Assembly (NCBI RefSeq): GCF_963924675.1
Contig: NC_089222.1
Coordinates: forward strand, 4,098,501 to 4,162,500
Direction of reading: 5' to 3'
Length of the DNA stretch: 64,000 bases
Origin: Phocoena phocoena
Lineage: Eukaryota > Chordata > Mammalia > Artiodactyla > Phocoenidae
Numbering within the stretch: the stretch's first letter is position 1; every line of letters starts with the position of its first letter. The notes under the pieces are model-generated. The model was not told where the DNA came from. It worked only from the letters and a program-made list of their open reading frames with translations, and ran no database searches. Below, piece by piece: positions 43,894-55,772 of this stretch. The position numbers and the translations under genes were made by a program.

Positions 43894-44864
43894 CTTAAAA
43901 CTATGTGCAGGTATAAATCTGAGATAATTTATAGCAGTGATGAAGTCGCCCAGCATACAGGAGATGGCAGTTCAGACTAAAGGAAAACTCTGAAGTCCTG
44001 GACGGGGTAACTAAAAACAAATCCACACTGAGACTCACCCTGATGAGAATGCAGCCAATCAAATGTTAAGGGGATGGGGATAACATTACTTGCAACATAA
44101 CCACTGTCTCACAGCCAGCTAACCTCCTCTCAGCAATAGCAGATGCTGTATACCAGCAGAATGTGATTTTCAAAATGCTGACCAAAATCCTCAACCCCAA
44201 ATTCTGTACTTGCTAAAGGGAGAATTAAAAACTGAGGGTAAATTAAAAAGATAAACAAGATACAACAGATAAACAAGACTGGGCTAATTAATCTTGCAGA
44301 AAGAACTACTAAAAGATATACTTGAACAAGAAGAGAATTGAACCAAGAAAAAAGTGTAGGTTGCAAGGAAAAACAGTGAGCAAAGAAACTGGTAAACATA
44401 ATGGGAAATCTAAATAAGCAGTGTCGTTAAAACAACATCAACAACAGTAATAGTCACAATTTTTGACGAGTGTCTGTAACAAATAATATAGAACTTAGCT
44501 TTTGCACCATAATGGCATGGGTGAAGAGGAAGTGGAAATAATATCTTCCACAGTCCTTGTATGACTTTAGCGAAAGATAGAGATAATGATTTTCTTTAGA
44601 TTTTGGTTGGTATACAAATTTGGGGATGACCTCTGTAGAAATAGAATAACATCCGAACCAGTGGAGGGGAATAAAGAAAATTCAATCAATTCAATCGATA
44701 GCAGGAGAGAAGGAAAAAAAGTACCAAGGAAGAAGTATGGCCAACAGAAAACAACAACAAAAAGTAAAACGATTGAAATAGGTCCAAATATATATTTAAC
44801 CACAATAAAGGTAAACGAACTAAACTCTTCAGTTTGAAGACAAAGATTGAAAGATTGCATAATA
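43894..44864. other. AT-rich DNA, no gene seen
   Basis: 44030-44120 and 44400-44560 have the feel of old L1/L2 sequence ('gagactcaccctgatgagaatgcagcc'), but I cannot assign it. Confidence 0.3.
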
Positions 44865-44876
44865 ATATGAGCTCCA

Positions 44877-45088
44877 GGGGCTTCCCTGGTGGCGCAGTGG
44901 TTGAGAGTCCGCCTGCCGATGCAGGGGACACGGGTTCGTGCCCCGGTCCGGGAAGATCCCACATGCCGTGGAGCGGCTGGGCCCGTGAGCAATGGCCACT
45001 GAGCCTGCGTGTCTGGAGCCTGTGCTCTGCAACAGGAGAGGCCACAACAGTGAGAGGCCCGCGTACCGCAAAAAGAAAAAATATATAT
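44877..45088 (+). mobile_element. CHR-2 SINE, sense
   Basis: A full CHR-2: ggggcttccctggtggcgcag head, B-box-like gggttcgtgcc, body 'gtggagcggctgggcccgtgagc', end 'gagaggcccgcgtaccgcaaaaag'. A perfect duplication, atatgagctcca, lies at 44865-44876 and 45089-45100. Low divergence suggests a recent insertion. Confidence 0.97.
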
Positions 45089-45512
45089 ATATGAGCTCCA
45101 ACTATACACTGTTTACAGACATCCTACCTGAAGCACAGTGGCTCAAAAAATTTGAGTGTCATGAGATGGAAATAGATATATCAGGTACATATGAATTAAA
45201 GCTAAAGTAACAATATTATAGTAAGTAAATTAAAATATTAAGGTGAGACTTAATAAAAGAGTATGTCATCACCATTGATCATTTCTGCCAAAATTTATTC
45301 TTTTTTATTTTTTATTTTTCCATCTCTGCCAATTGTTCTATTTTTTTTTCATGGAAAGGCATTTTATTTTAAATATAAGAATGTGTACATGTGAATCCCA
45401 AACTCCTAATCTATCTCTTCCCCCTACCCTCCCCACTGGTAACCATAAATTCATTCTCCAAGTCTGTGAGTCTGTTTCTGTTTTGTAAATAAGTTGATTT
45501 GTATCATTTTTT

Positions 45513-46638
45513 AAACATCTTTATTTGAGTATAATTGCTTTACAATGGTGTGTTAGTTTCTGCTGTATAACAAAGTGAATCAGCTATACATATACATATA
45601 TCCCCATATCCCCTCCCTCTTGCGTCTCCCTCCCACCCTCCCTATCTCACCCCTCTAGGTGGTCACAAACCACCGAGCTGATCTCCCTGTGCTATGCGGC
45701 TACTTCATACTAGCTATCTATTTTACATTTGGTAGTGTATATATGTCCACGCCACTCTCTCACTTCATCCCAGCTTACCCTTCCACCTCCCTGTGTCCTC
45801 AAGTCCATTCTCTACATCTTCATCTTTATTCCTGTCCTGCCCCTAGTTTCCTCAGAACCTTTTTTTTTTTTTAAGGTTCCCTATATACGTGTTAGCATAT
45901 GGTATTTGTTTTTCTCTTTCTGACTTACTTCACTCTGTATGACAGACTCTAGGTCCATCCACCTCAGTACAAATAACTCAATTTCGTTTCTTTTTATGGC
46001 TGAGTAATATTCCATTGTATATATACGTGCCACATCTTCTTTATCCATTCATAAGTGTTGATGGACACTTAAGTTGCTTCCATGCCCTGGCTATTTTAAA
46101 TAGAGCTGCAATGAACATTGTGGTACATGACTCTTTTTGAATTATGGTTTTCTCAGGGTATATGCCCAGTAGTGGGATTGCTGGGTCATATGGTAGTTCT
46201 ATTTTTAGTTTTTTAAGGAACCTCCATACTGTTCTCCATAGTGGCTGTATTAATTTACATTCCCACCAACAGTGCAAGAGGGTTCCCTTTTCTCCACACA
46301 CTCTCCAGCATTTATTGTTTGCAGATTTTTTGATGATGGCCATTCTGACTGGTGTGAGGTGATACCTCATTGTAGTTTTGATTTGCATTTCTCTTAATGA
46401 TTAGTGGTGATGAGCATCCTTTCATGTGTTTGTTGGCAATCTGTATGTCTTCTTTGGAGAAATGTCTATTTAGGTCTTCTGCCTATTTTTGGATTGGGTT
46501 GTTTGTTTTTTTGATATTGAGCTGCATGAGCTGCTTGTAAATTTTAGAGATGAATCCTTTGTTAGTTGCTTCATTTGCAAATATTTTCTCCCATTTTGAG
46601 GGTTGTCTTTTCATCTTGTTTATGTTTTCCTTTGCTGC
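45513..46638 (-). mobile_element. Younger L1 LINE nested in an L1, with target-site duplication
   Basis: It begins with the reversed L1 3' end ('aaacatctttatttgagtataattgc') and continues through the 3' untranslated region into ORF2 in reverse ('gagtaatattccattgtatat', 'gggtatatgcccagtagtggg'). It is 5'-truncated at about 1.1 kb. The target-site duplication atttgtatcatttttt lies at 45497-45512 and 46639-46654. Confidence 0.95.
46041..46388 (-). pseudogene. L1 ORF2 C-terminal remnant
   Basis: The minus-strand product carries 'REM'-less '[19 protein letters not shown]' and the hallmark '[15 protein letters not shown]', with an intact frame of about 115 residues to the end of the fragment. It lacks the endonuclease and the catalytic reverse transcriptase core. 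Confidence 0.9.
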
Positions 46639-46965
46639 ATTTGTATCATTTTTTTTAGATTCTGCATATAAGTGATATTATATGATATTTGTCTTTCTCT
46701 GTCTGACTTACTTCAATTAGTATGATAATCTCCAGCTCCATTCATGTTGCTGCAAATGGCATTATTTCATTCTTTTTTATGGCTGTGTAATATTCCATTG
46801 TTTATATGTTTCACATCTTCTTTATCCATTCCTCTGTGGATAGAATTTAGGGTTTTCCATGTCCTGGCTATTGTGAATAGTGCTGCTGTGAACATAGGGG
46901 TGCATGTTTCCTTTCGAACTATGTTTTTCTCTGGATATATTTGGCCAGAATTTAATGACCTGGAT

Positions 46966-47331
46966 TTATCTTTATCTGTGCATTTGTGTCAAAGGCACCA
47001 TGTTTACCAAGTTTATGCAGGCATATCTTAAGGGTGTTCTTAGACATTTTAAAAGTGTCACCAACTCTTCCATAAAAGATACTGTTTCACAGATTACTTT
47101 ATCAGTGTCCTATGTGGTGGCAATGTGACCTACGAATATAACCTACCTGAGTAGCTCTGCACCCATGGGTGATCATCAGTACTTGGCAAATTGTTGGCAA
47201 TGCTTGCTGAGTGCCAGCTTCCGAGTCTGTCTGTCTAATTCTTGGGAAGTAGTTTGTCTACAGTGAGACTCTAGGCCCAAATCAAGTATATTTTTGTAGC
47301 TACTTCTAATCACACTGAAAATTATCCAAGC
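46966..47331. other. Short unique stretch, no gene seen
   Basis: I find no repeat or exon between the two L1 blocks. Confidence 0.4.
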
Positions 47332-47348
47332 AGCATATTTTATTTTTA

Positions 47349-47558
47349 TTTTTTAAAATAACTTTTATTGGAGTATAGTTGATTTACAATGTTGTATGAG
47401 TTTCAGGTGTACAGCAAAATGAATCAGTTATACATATACATCTGTCTACTCTTTTTGAGATTCTTTTCCCGTGTAGGCCATTACAGAGCATTGAGTAGAG
47501 TTCCCTGTGCTATACAGTAGGTCCCTGTTGGTTACCTATTTTATATATAATCGTGTGT
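47349..47558 (-). mobile_element. L1 LINE 3' fragment, antisense, with target-site duplication
   Basis: About 210 bp of L1 3' untranslated region in reverse ('ttattggagtatagttgatttac', 'gtgctatacagtaggtccc'). The target-site duplication agcatattttattttta lies at 47332-47348 and 47559-47575. It is extremely 5'-truncated. Confidence 0.95.
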
Positions 47559-47575
47559 AGCATATTTTATTTTTA

Positions 47576-48510
47576 AACTCACCTCATGTAGCAGTAACAT
47601 AATTACGAATATCAGCAGGTCTGTAAAGATTATTATCAAATTTTAAAATGAGATGGTGTGAAGGGAGCCCTTTCCTACCTCCTTCAAACACTTTTTCTAG
47701 TAACAAAGTTATGCAGAAATCTTAATCCGTTTAACATTCTGTTAAGGTTTCAGATACTTCTTCCTCCCCTCTCACCAGCCCTTGCTACAGAAAACAGCCC
47801 ACGTTCTTACACATCAGGCCAAAGCAATCTCTTTGTCAAGAGCTGAGCCCCAGTGGATCCTGTGGACGAGTCTCCCCTCTGTCCAGGAGAGAAGTCAGGT
47901 TGTGTAACCCTACTGCCGGGACAGGAGCGTGGTTACACGGTGTGGGTGGAAAATGGTTCTTGCACATGGCACAGAAGCAGATCAGCTTTGGGGACAAGCT
48001 CCACTCGGCTGGGTGCCTTGCCCAGAAGGGGGTGGGGCTGGTAGCCTGAGAAACTGGGTGTTTTTCCCAGGCTTCTGGGTCACTGCCGCTGCCTTTCAAT
48101 GCCCTTTAAAAAGCACCTCGAGGAAACTTCTCATTGGCAGCCGAGGAGCCCACTAGTTCCAGGGGAAGAATCTGAACAAGAGGAAAGAGGAATGTTCTCC
48201 CCTCTCTATTTTGCAGGGCTCCTGGAAAGTGGGCTTTAGTGCATTTGTTTTAGACACGGGGCCAAAAGTAGCAGTTTAAAACGTGTTTTGTTCTGTTTGG
48301 GTTTTGTGGCTTCAAGTAATCTGATTTCCTTGCTACTTATTACTGTAAAACAATTTTAATCACATACGTATTTTCCTGACATTTAATAGTTTGGATCAGG
48401 GTGTGATCTTACCGATACCTTGCCCCCAAAATGCTTCAGGGGATAGTTCTATTTATTTCAAAGGACTTCACATCTGAGACTTTTCTTAAGAAAACCATCT
48501 ACTTCTCATA
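47576..48510. other. Unique DNA, no gene seen
   Basis: 47800-48170 is somewhat GC-richer with overlapping open frames on both strands, but I see no splice sites or family resemblance that would make an exon. Confidence 0.35.
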
Positions 48511-48525
48511 ACAAGAGTCTATTCT

Positions 48526-48742
48526 TTTTTTTTTTTTTTTTTTTTTTTTGCGGTACGCGGGCCTCCCACTGTTGCGGCCTCTCCCGTTGCGGAGCACAGG
48601 CTCCGGATGCGCAGGCTCAGCGGCCATGGCTCACGGGCCCAGACGCTCCGCGGCATGTGGGGATCTTCCCAGACCAGGGCACGAACCTGTGTCCCCTGCA
48701 TCGGCAGGCGGTCTCTCAACCACTACGCTACCAGGGAAGCCC
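48526..48742 (-). mobile_element. CHR-2 SINE, antisense
   Basis: T run, gcggtacgcgggcctcccactg, CHR-2 body, reverse head ending 'cgctaccagggaagccc'. A perfect 15-bp duplication, acaagagtctattct, lies at 48511-48525 and 48743-48757. Confidence 0.97.
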
Positions 48743-48929
48743 ACAAGAGTCTATTCTATTTGACTTGAGTCATTTATTCCGGAACTATGGCTCTCAATTG
48801 TGTGGTTTTTTTTTTTTTTTTGGATTGATTTGTTTAGGTCAAATAAAATGTTAACCCATTTTAAAGGTATAATATGTACCAAATTGTTCAGCTGGTTTGT
48901 GAGTCTATGTTTATGCTGAGCCCCTGACC

Positions 48930-49045
48930 CATTTCAAATAATTTTTTTAATTATCAAAAGAATAACATCCTTTTTATTTAAAAAATCAACAATACAGGAA
49001 ATGTTAAAAATAAGCGGACTCCATCCCAGTGTCACTCTGTGGCAC
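48930..49045. repeat. Ancient repeat fragment, same type as 49650-49960
   Basis: 'attatcaaaagaataacatcctttttatttaaaaaatcaac' and 'ggaaatgttaaaaataagc' resemble the 5' part of an old mammalian repeat whose later part appears at 49650-49960. The intervening piece holds the CHR-1 SINE. Confidence 0.4.
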
Positions 49046-49232
49046 CACTTAGCATTTGTGGACTAGCCTGAGAAACAAAAAAGTTTTTCTGCAACACGTG
49101 GCCACGTATCCAGAATGCTAGAATGTCAGACTGGAAAGAGACAGAGAGATTATTTATTCAAAGCTTCTCAATTTCAAGGAGCAATATTTGGCCCCCAAAT
49201 GCGGAGGTAATTTGTCTGAGGCTATCATTTTA

Positions 49233-49568
49233 TTTATAAATTTACTTATTTTATTTATTTTTATTTTTGGCTGGGTTGGGTCTTCATTGCTGTGCACGGG
49301 CTTTCTCTAGTTGCAGCGAGAGGGGGCTACTCTTCGTTGCAGTGCGCGGGCTTCTCACTACGGTGGCTTCTCTTGTTGCGGAGCACAGCCTCTAGGCGGG
49401 CAGGCTCAGTAGTTGTGGCTTGTGGGCTCTTGGGCGCAGGCTCAGTAGTTGTGGCGCCCAGGCTTAGTTGCTCCACAGCATGTGGGATCTTCCTGGACCA
49501 GGGCTCGAACCAGTGTCCCCTGCATTGGCAGGCGGATTCTTAACCACTGCACCACCAAGGGAGCCCCG
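49233..49568 (-). mobile_element. CHR-1 SINE, antisense
   Basis: Tail 'tttatttatttttatttttggctgggttggg', body of repeated 'gttgcggagcacagcctc' and 'gtagttgtggcgcccaggc' modules, reverse head 'accactgcaccaccaagggagcccc'. The duplication is gctatcatttta at 49221-49232 and gttatcatttta at 49569-49580. Confidence 0.95.
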
Positions 49569-49649
49569 GTTATCATTTTAATATGCCTGTGTCTTGGCCT
49601 TTGAACCCAAGTACTTGGCATCTAGGACCCTTTCCGCGATATCACACTG

Positions 49650-49960
49650 CTGACAAGTTTTTAATGTGTAATCTTTCATTTTTAATATCTTTTATTATTA
49701 CTCTGATCACAAAAGTAATAAATGCTCTTTGTAGAAACTCACCTATCCTCTCACCACACACCATTGAAATGCTTGTGTATTTTCTTCCAGGCATTTTTCT
49801 GTGCCATCTTTGTACAAAAATGGGATCAGGCTTCCCATGATTTTGTGCACTTTTTTTTTTGGCTTAATAAATGATGAATTTATTCCATGTCATTGAACAT
49901 TATTCCTTAAAATTATTTTTAATAGTTGCATGGCAATCTGTGCTATAGATGTACCATAAC
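49650..49960. repeat. Ancient mammalian repeat, family unassigned
   Basis: 'ctctgatcacaaaagtaataaatgctctttgtagaaactc', 'tattttcttccaggcatttttctgtgcc' and 'gatgaatttattccatgtcattgaacattattcctt' follow a common old mammalian repeat. Confidence 0.55.
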
Positions 49961-50375
49961 ATATAAGTCCCATTCATGGCCATTTGAGAAGGTACCAGTT
50001 CTTCCAACACGAAGAGTTTGTCTTGAACAGAGCTGAATATAAATCCTTGCTTATTTCACATGCTGTCTGGAAACCCATGAGCATAGAAATCATAGTCGTT
50101 CTATAATTTAGGAAATTCCTGGAAGGCTGGTGAATCATTAAAACCCAAAGTGATTTCATGTCACTACATTAGATATCCTTTCGTGAAAGTAAATAAAACC
50201 AGATCACTTTAGAGAACAAATCTCTGACTTGGTCTAAGATGACTTCATCATTGTTAATTAGCCACATGTCTGTTTTATTAGCCAACTGCAAGAAGGATTA
50301 GGATAATATGCCTTATTACTTGGTAGATAAAGCCTCTGTCTTCACAGTGTACTTTATAAAGCTAATAAAACAAAC
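49961..50375. other. Unique DNA, no gene seen
   Basis: I find no repeat or exon here. Confidence 0.35.
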
Positions 50376-50379
50376 AGTA

Positions 50380-50605
50380 GTAATAGTGGTCATAGGAACA
50401 GCTCCTACTTCTTGAGAGTACACAGTGTGGTAGCTATGTGCTGAACTCTTTACAAACATTACACTCAGTCTTCACAAGGCCCAATGAAGTAGGCGTTTGT
50501 TTTATCCCCACCTTATAGAGAAAGGAGCTGTGGCTCAGAGAGGTTAAGAAACTTGCCTGAGGTGGCACAGTGAATGAATGGTGGAAAGCAGACTTGAACC
50601 GAGGG
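50380..50605 (+). mobile_element. MIR SINE
   Basis: 'cttgagagtacacagtgtggtagctatgtgctgaactctttacaaacattac' then 'gagaaaggagctgtggctcagagaggttaagaaacttgcc' is a nearly complete MIR in plus orientation. Confidence 0.88.
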
Positions 50606-52600
50606 CTGCCTCACTCCAAAATCCAAGATTGGGGTCAACCTCTCCCCAAGGCAATTCGGAGGAATTATTGCCTTTTTTTGATGATTTAAATGCCTTTGTT
50701 ACCAGTGGTTCTTAACCTTTGGGGAACTGTAGAACCATCTGAGAATCTGTACTGTTGTCTGGAAAATGGTCTATTTGAAAAAATATGCAAAATTAAAAGT
50801 CAAATTTCAAGAGATATAGTTTCTAGCTTGAAGACTCCCACATCTGAGTGGTATCCTTTGAGTCATTACAATTTTTCAGTCTTCTGGAATCTTTTGCTAA
50901 AATACAAATAACCCTGTAAGAGGAATACCTGGAGTGCTTATCAACTAAAATCATGGCATTTTTGCTGAGATTGACTATGTAAATGGAAACAAAGATGGCA
51001 GGAAGCACTTGTTACATGCTGTACCTGTTCCTTATTTTTTCTGGAACCAGCCAGTTCAAGCTGGGACCCCTAAACATTTTAGTAATGACACTGAATCATT
51101 ACCACAGCATAGTTCCTGAGATACTATTTCACAGTCACATAATTAACTCTCGAGATATCCAACAATTATTTAGTGAAATATGAAGTAAAACCTTCACGTT
51201 TGTCCTGCTTATTAGATTAGCGTAGGTTAAAGGAACAAAGGCAAATTATTTCAATATTAGTCTGTACAACATGTTAGGAAGATAAAAAGGAATCTGGTGC
51301 CCCCCCCAAAAGATCCTGAACGTTATAAAACCAGCACAGTGGTTTAAACATTTTTTGTGTCACTACTCTCATCATTAAGGCATATAATTGAGAGTAGATT
51401 GTTTTTCGGTGCAATTTTTCTGATCATCTCTGAACTCTCTGATGCCCCTAACGATGTTAGCTTTAGAATTTAAACCAGTGGATTCATTGTCTTAGTGTGA
51501 TAGAAAACAAGAGAAGAAATAGTAACTTCAGCTTAATTTTAGGTAGGTAAATCACAGGTGGGTCAGCCTGTCGTTTTGACTTCTTTTGTTTTGCTGTGCA
51601 AATGACAGAATGCACCACGTAATACATTCTAAAATGCCACTAAGAAGACGTGCTAAATGAAATCTCTTTAAATTTAGGGGAAGCGGGAGCAAAGTCATGG
51701 GGACGGAGGGTGAGGTGTTAGGCAGGCACTCTGATGTATGTGGTTTGCAATGATCTCTTAGAATTGAATGGCTGAAATTTAATTCTTCTGCTCTATTGAC
51801 CGAAGTGTATTTGTAAAGTAAAATGTGGTATTGAGCCTCCAAGAATACAAATAAATACATGCTCAATTAATATTTACATAAGTACTTATATAAAAACTAG
51901 GTACAGGAATTCTTTTCTCTTTAGAATAAGTATAATACGTAACCTATTTGAGGATTAAAGGCCATGCTGCATGGGCATCTGAGGCTCTACCATCTTTCTT
52001 GCGATGTTACTGTGGGTTTGGAGTTGGGTCTTTGTTTTTGAACAATGTGAGTCTGATTCTCCCAGGGCTTAAATCACTCCTCAGTCATCAGGTGGGTGTT
52101 CATTCGTTCTTTCAGGCTACCGATAGGAGATTTACTGCACTGTGAGGGAAGGAGGGGACTCTTGACTCAGTCGATTTTACCATTTACAGTAGGTTTGATG
52201 GAGGAAATTTAAAGTAAGAGCTACGTTATTAGCTGTCTATGCATGAACTAGTACCCTACTGAGGGGCCTGAAAGGGTTGAAAATGTTTAACTCACCGAGA
52301 GGCAATGAGAATGCAGTTGGGGAGAAGGAAGTTCCTTTTTTGAATGCCCAAAGACAATTAAATGTACACTACAGACCATAACTTCAGTCTTCTGTCAAAC
52401 TTGCAGGGTCTGGAGCCTGCGAAGCCAGCTGACCAGAGCTCCAAAGCAATCAGCCAGACACAGCTGCTTCCTCTTTTAGGAACAAAAAAATGACCCCAAA
52501 ATAAATTGTCTAGCAGGTATTATCAGCCCAGAATGACTACTGTCATCTAGCCTCAGAGTGTTTTCTTTTCTTATATTACTCCATTTCTTTAGCACCTCGC
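50606..52600. other. Unique DNA, no gene seen
   Basis: 50695-50790 ('accagtggttcttaacctttggggaactg') begins like a MER5/hAT-type end. The rest is unassigned. Confidence 0.35.
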
Positions 52601-52604
52601 TCTT

Positions 52605-52745
52605 CAGATGTGGGCGGGCCCTGGTCCAGCCCTGCAGTCAGCCCTGGGAGCTTGTTAGAAATGCAGCATCTGAGGCCCCCAACCTAGACCTGCTGGACCA
52701 GAATCTGCATTCGACGAGATGCCCCAGGGATTCATTAACGTCTGC
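52605..52745 (+). mobile_element. MER5-type DNA transposon
   Basis: 'ggtccagccctgcagtcagccctgggagcttgttagaaatgcagcatctgaggccccc' and 'gaccagaatctgcattcgacgagatgccccaggg' are interior phrases of MER5-like elements. Confidence 0.75.
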
Positions 52746-53414
52746 CAAGCTCTGCTGTAAAACAGTGAAGCAGTGACTGCAGGGTTGCCACCATTATGAC
52801 TCTGAAGAGTTCGTGTAGCTCCCAAATGGGCCCAACTTTTCCCTAAAGGCAGTGTCCTCACCGGGAAACCCAACCCACTGGCTTAGAGGAGTGTGAGACC
52901 AGAAAGCTCCTTTCCCTCAAGACTTTCTTCTCTCCCTCCCTCACTTTCATCCAAACACTGTGTAGTCCAATAAAGCCTAACTAATCCCACAATTAGGAGA
53001 GATTTACCAATTTGTAACACCAAAAAACCCAAACTCCACAATTTATTAATTTCATCCTCTTTTCCCCAAAACTACTTCTAGAATGACAAACAAATCAGAA
53101 ATTAGATGCATTCACGATTCACCACCTTTGCCCCTTTACTCTCTGCCTAGGATAGATGCTAACTAGCGGCCAAATGGATAAAAACTCTGAAAGAGACTTA
53201 TGAAATAAACCTGCATAGTATACAAACATTACTGAATGAGAGGAACACAAACACATGTATCACTATCATGTACAAAACTCTGTTTCATAGTCCCACAAAG
53301 TGGAGAGGAACCTGGTTTGCTTTGAAGACGTTTCTATCCAGTGTCACTGGTTTCTATCCAGTGACAACCAAAACAGATGGAATGAACATATCCCTATAAG
53401 CTTCAAAAATTCTT
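52746..53414. other. Unique DNA, no gene seen
   Basis: A 20-bp tandem duplication of tttctatccagtg occurs at 53331-53363. Nothing else is assignable. Confidence 0.4.
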
Positions 53415-53420
53415 TCAACT

Positions 53421-53623
53421 CTTTTTTTTTTGCGGTACACGGGCCTCTCACTGTTGTGGCCTCTCCCGTTGCAGAGCATAGGCTCCGGACGTGCAGGCTC
53501 AGTGGCCGTGGCTCACGGGCCCAGCCACTCCGCGGCATGTGGGATCTTCCCGGACCGGGGCACAAACCCACGTCGCCTGCATCGGCAGGCGGACTCTCAA
53601 CCGCTGTGCCACCAGGGAAGCCC
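53421..53623 (-). mobile_element. CHR-2 SINE, antisense
   Basis: Short T run, gcggtacacgggcctctcactg, CHR-2 body, reverse head 'gccaccagggaagccc'. A short imperfect duplication (tcaactc and tcaactt) flanks it. The A tail is only about 10 bases. Confidence 0.95.
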
Positions 53624-53630
53624 TCAACTT

Positions 53631-54205
53631 ATTTTTAACTGACTTGCTCTGAGAGTCTAAAAGGACCGTGTGCTTTCTTTCTTACTGACTTATGTGAGAA
53701 GATAATAGTTTGCAGAGAAATTCAGTGAAGCTGCTGATAAAATGCTTTAAAAATATATTTCAGAGAGTGGAGCAGTAATAGTGATGTCAGAACAGTGTCC
53801 CCGAGTTCTCCAGCCCAGGCCTAGCACGGCCATTTCTCCTCATCAGCCAGACAAAATGGAACAGTAAAAATCAATCCTGTATTTCATTGACTCTCAGAAT
53901 ACAGTTCTCTGGTGTCACTGAAGCCCCCAGCTGGGTGAGATCTCTTGGGGTCTCAGAAGCAAGGGTGTGAGGAAGAAGAGAATATGGGAACAGAAGGGTT
54001 TGGCCGAGTAGGTGGAAGAGAGAGTTCAGAGTCAGGTTGAACACCCCATTTGCCTCCATCTCTACTTAGGACCTGAGTAATGGACGTGACCAGCCGAGGA
54101 GCCCAATGTCGGTGAAGGCCTAACTCTTGATGTTAGAGACCCAAATCTAATGGGGCCACTTTGGAAAATGCCACTCATGACTCTCCATTCTGTGTGGTGC
54201 CGCTG
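53631..54205. other. Unique DNA, no gene seen
   Basis: I find no repeat or exon here. Confidence 0.4.
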
Positions 54206-54227
54206 AAAAATAAGAATACAGCTTTGG

Positions 54228-54439
54228 GGGCTTCCCTGGTGGCGCAGTGGTTGGGAGTCCGCCTGCCGACGCAGGGGACGCGGGTTCGTGTCCCGGTCCG
54301 GGAGGATCCCACATGCCGCGGAGCGGCTGGGCCCGTGAGTCATGGCCGCTGAGCCTGCGCGTCCGGAGCCTGTGCTCCACAACCTGAGGGGCCACAACAG
54401 TGAGAGGCCCGCGTACCGCAAAAAAAAAAAAAAAAAAAA
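54228..54439 (+). mobile_element. CHR-2 SINE, sense, with long A tail
   Basis: A full CHR-2 with a ggggcttccctggtggcgcag head and gcccgcgtaccgc end, then about 20 A. The duplication is aagaatacagctttgg at 54212-54227 and aagaagacagctttgg at 54440-54455. The body is very close to the family consensus, so it is one of the youngest copies. Confidence 0.97.
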
Positions 54440-54814
54440 AAGAAGACAGCTTTGGTCTGGAAAGCTCTGATTCTCCTTCTCCTTATCTTTATGATCTTGG
54501 AAAAGATATTTACTCTCTCTAGATCTTAGCTTCCTTCCTCTAAAGTCATCATCTCTTCATCTTGTCCCACGTTAGCATTCTAGAAACCTGGCCCTATGAT
54601 TTCAAGTCTGTCTCTCAACAAGGACAAAGATGTGAGACTAGGACTTATGAGAAGCGAGGGAGACCATGAATTCTTTATGAGGAAGTTTCATCTAAAATTC
54701 ATTACCGGGCTTGAAAGTAATTTATAGATACTCTTTAGTTAAGCCACACCTACCCTTGTAAATGCCAAGCATAGGTCCAGTTTTAAAGTGTTGTAAAAAC
54801 TGTATTCCATCCGT

Positions 54815-55772
54815 TTTATAACAGCTATATCGAGGTATAATTCACATACCAGTGCAATTCACTCATTTCAAGTGAACTGAAATTCTTCATAGAGTTATGT
54901 AACCATCACCATCTAATTTTAGATCATTTGTATCACCTCCAAAAGAAACCTGGTACTGATTACCACTGGTGCCTCATTCTCTCCCCAGCCTCAGGCAGCC
55001 ACGGATCTTCTTTCAGTCTCTATGAATTTGCCTGTTGTGGACGTTCCATATCTATGGAATCATACAATGTGTGGTCTTTTGTGGCTGGCTTTTTGTCACT
55101 TAACATTTTCAAGGTTTATTCATGTTGTAGCATGTATCAGTACTTCATTTCTTTTTACTGCTGAATAATATTCCATGACATGGGTATACAATACTTTATT
55201 TTCCATTCATCAGTTGATGAATGTTTGGGTTGCTCCAGCTGTGGCTGTGACGCACAGTGCTGCTGTGAATATTTGTGTGCAAGTTTTGTGTGGCCATATA
55301 TTTTCATTTCTCTTAGGTATATACCTAGGAGTAAAATTGCTTTGTCATATGGTAACGTCATAGTTAACATTCTGAGGAACTGCCAGACTGTTTTTTAACA
55401 TACTACACTATTTTACATTCCCCTCAGCAGTGTATAAGGATTCCAGTTTCTCTACATCCTCTCCAATAATTTCTGGATTATTACTATTCTAATGGATATG
55501 AAGTGACCTCTTGTTGTGGTTTTAGGTTTGCATTTCCCTTGTGGCCAGGGATGTTGAGCATCTTTTCATGTGTTTATTGGCTATTTTTCTATCTATTTTG
55601 GAGAAATGTCCTCATATTCTTTGTATATTTTTAAATCGTGTTGTCTTCTTATTATTGAATTCTTCGCGTATTCTAGATACAACTCCCTCATCAGATACAT
55701 GATTTGTAGTTTTTCTCGCACTTCATATTCCATGTTTTGGATGCATTCATTTTCTTTTTTAGAAGTATTGGA
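54815..55772 (-). mobile_element. Older L1 LINE, antisense, 5'-truncated
   Basis: Reversed 3' untranslated sequence ('agctatatcgaggtataattcacatacc', 'atgtaaccatcaccatctaattttag') passes into ORF2 in reverse ('ggtatatacctaggagtaaaattgc', 'tgttgagcatcttttcatgtg'). It is more diverged than the other L1s (L1M type). Confidence 0.92.
55155..55370 (-). pseudogene. L1 ORF2 C-terminal remnant
   Basis: The frame includes 'LPYDKAILLLGIYLREMKIY', a mutated form of the usual [10 protein letters not shown] hallmark, with degenerate sequence around it. Confidence 0.8.

Larger units (their letters stand above)
45290..46965 (-). mobile_element. Older L1 LINE, antisense, split by a younger L1
   Basis: The left part (45290-45512) is L1 3' sequence in reverse ('cccaaactcctaatctatc', 'ctccaagtctgtgagtctg'). 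The right part (46655-46965) continues exactly where it broke off ('tagattctgcatataagtgatatta', 'tcatgttgctgcaaatggc', 'gctgctgtgaacataggggtgc'). The removed middle is the L1 at 45513-46638. Confidence 0.92.

Noticed and set aside
44880..44950. Possible tRNA gene (A box tggcgcagtgg, B box ggttcgtgcc)
   Set aside because: These are the tRNA-derived heads of CHR SINEs. No cloverleaf with an acceptor stem or anticodon arm can be completed.
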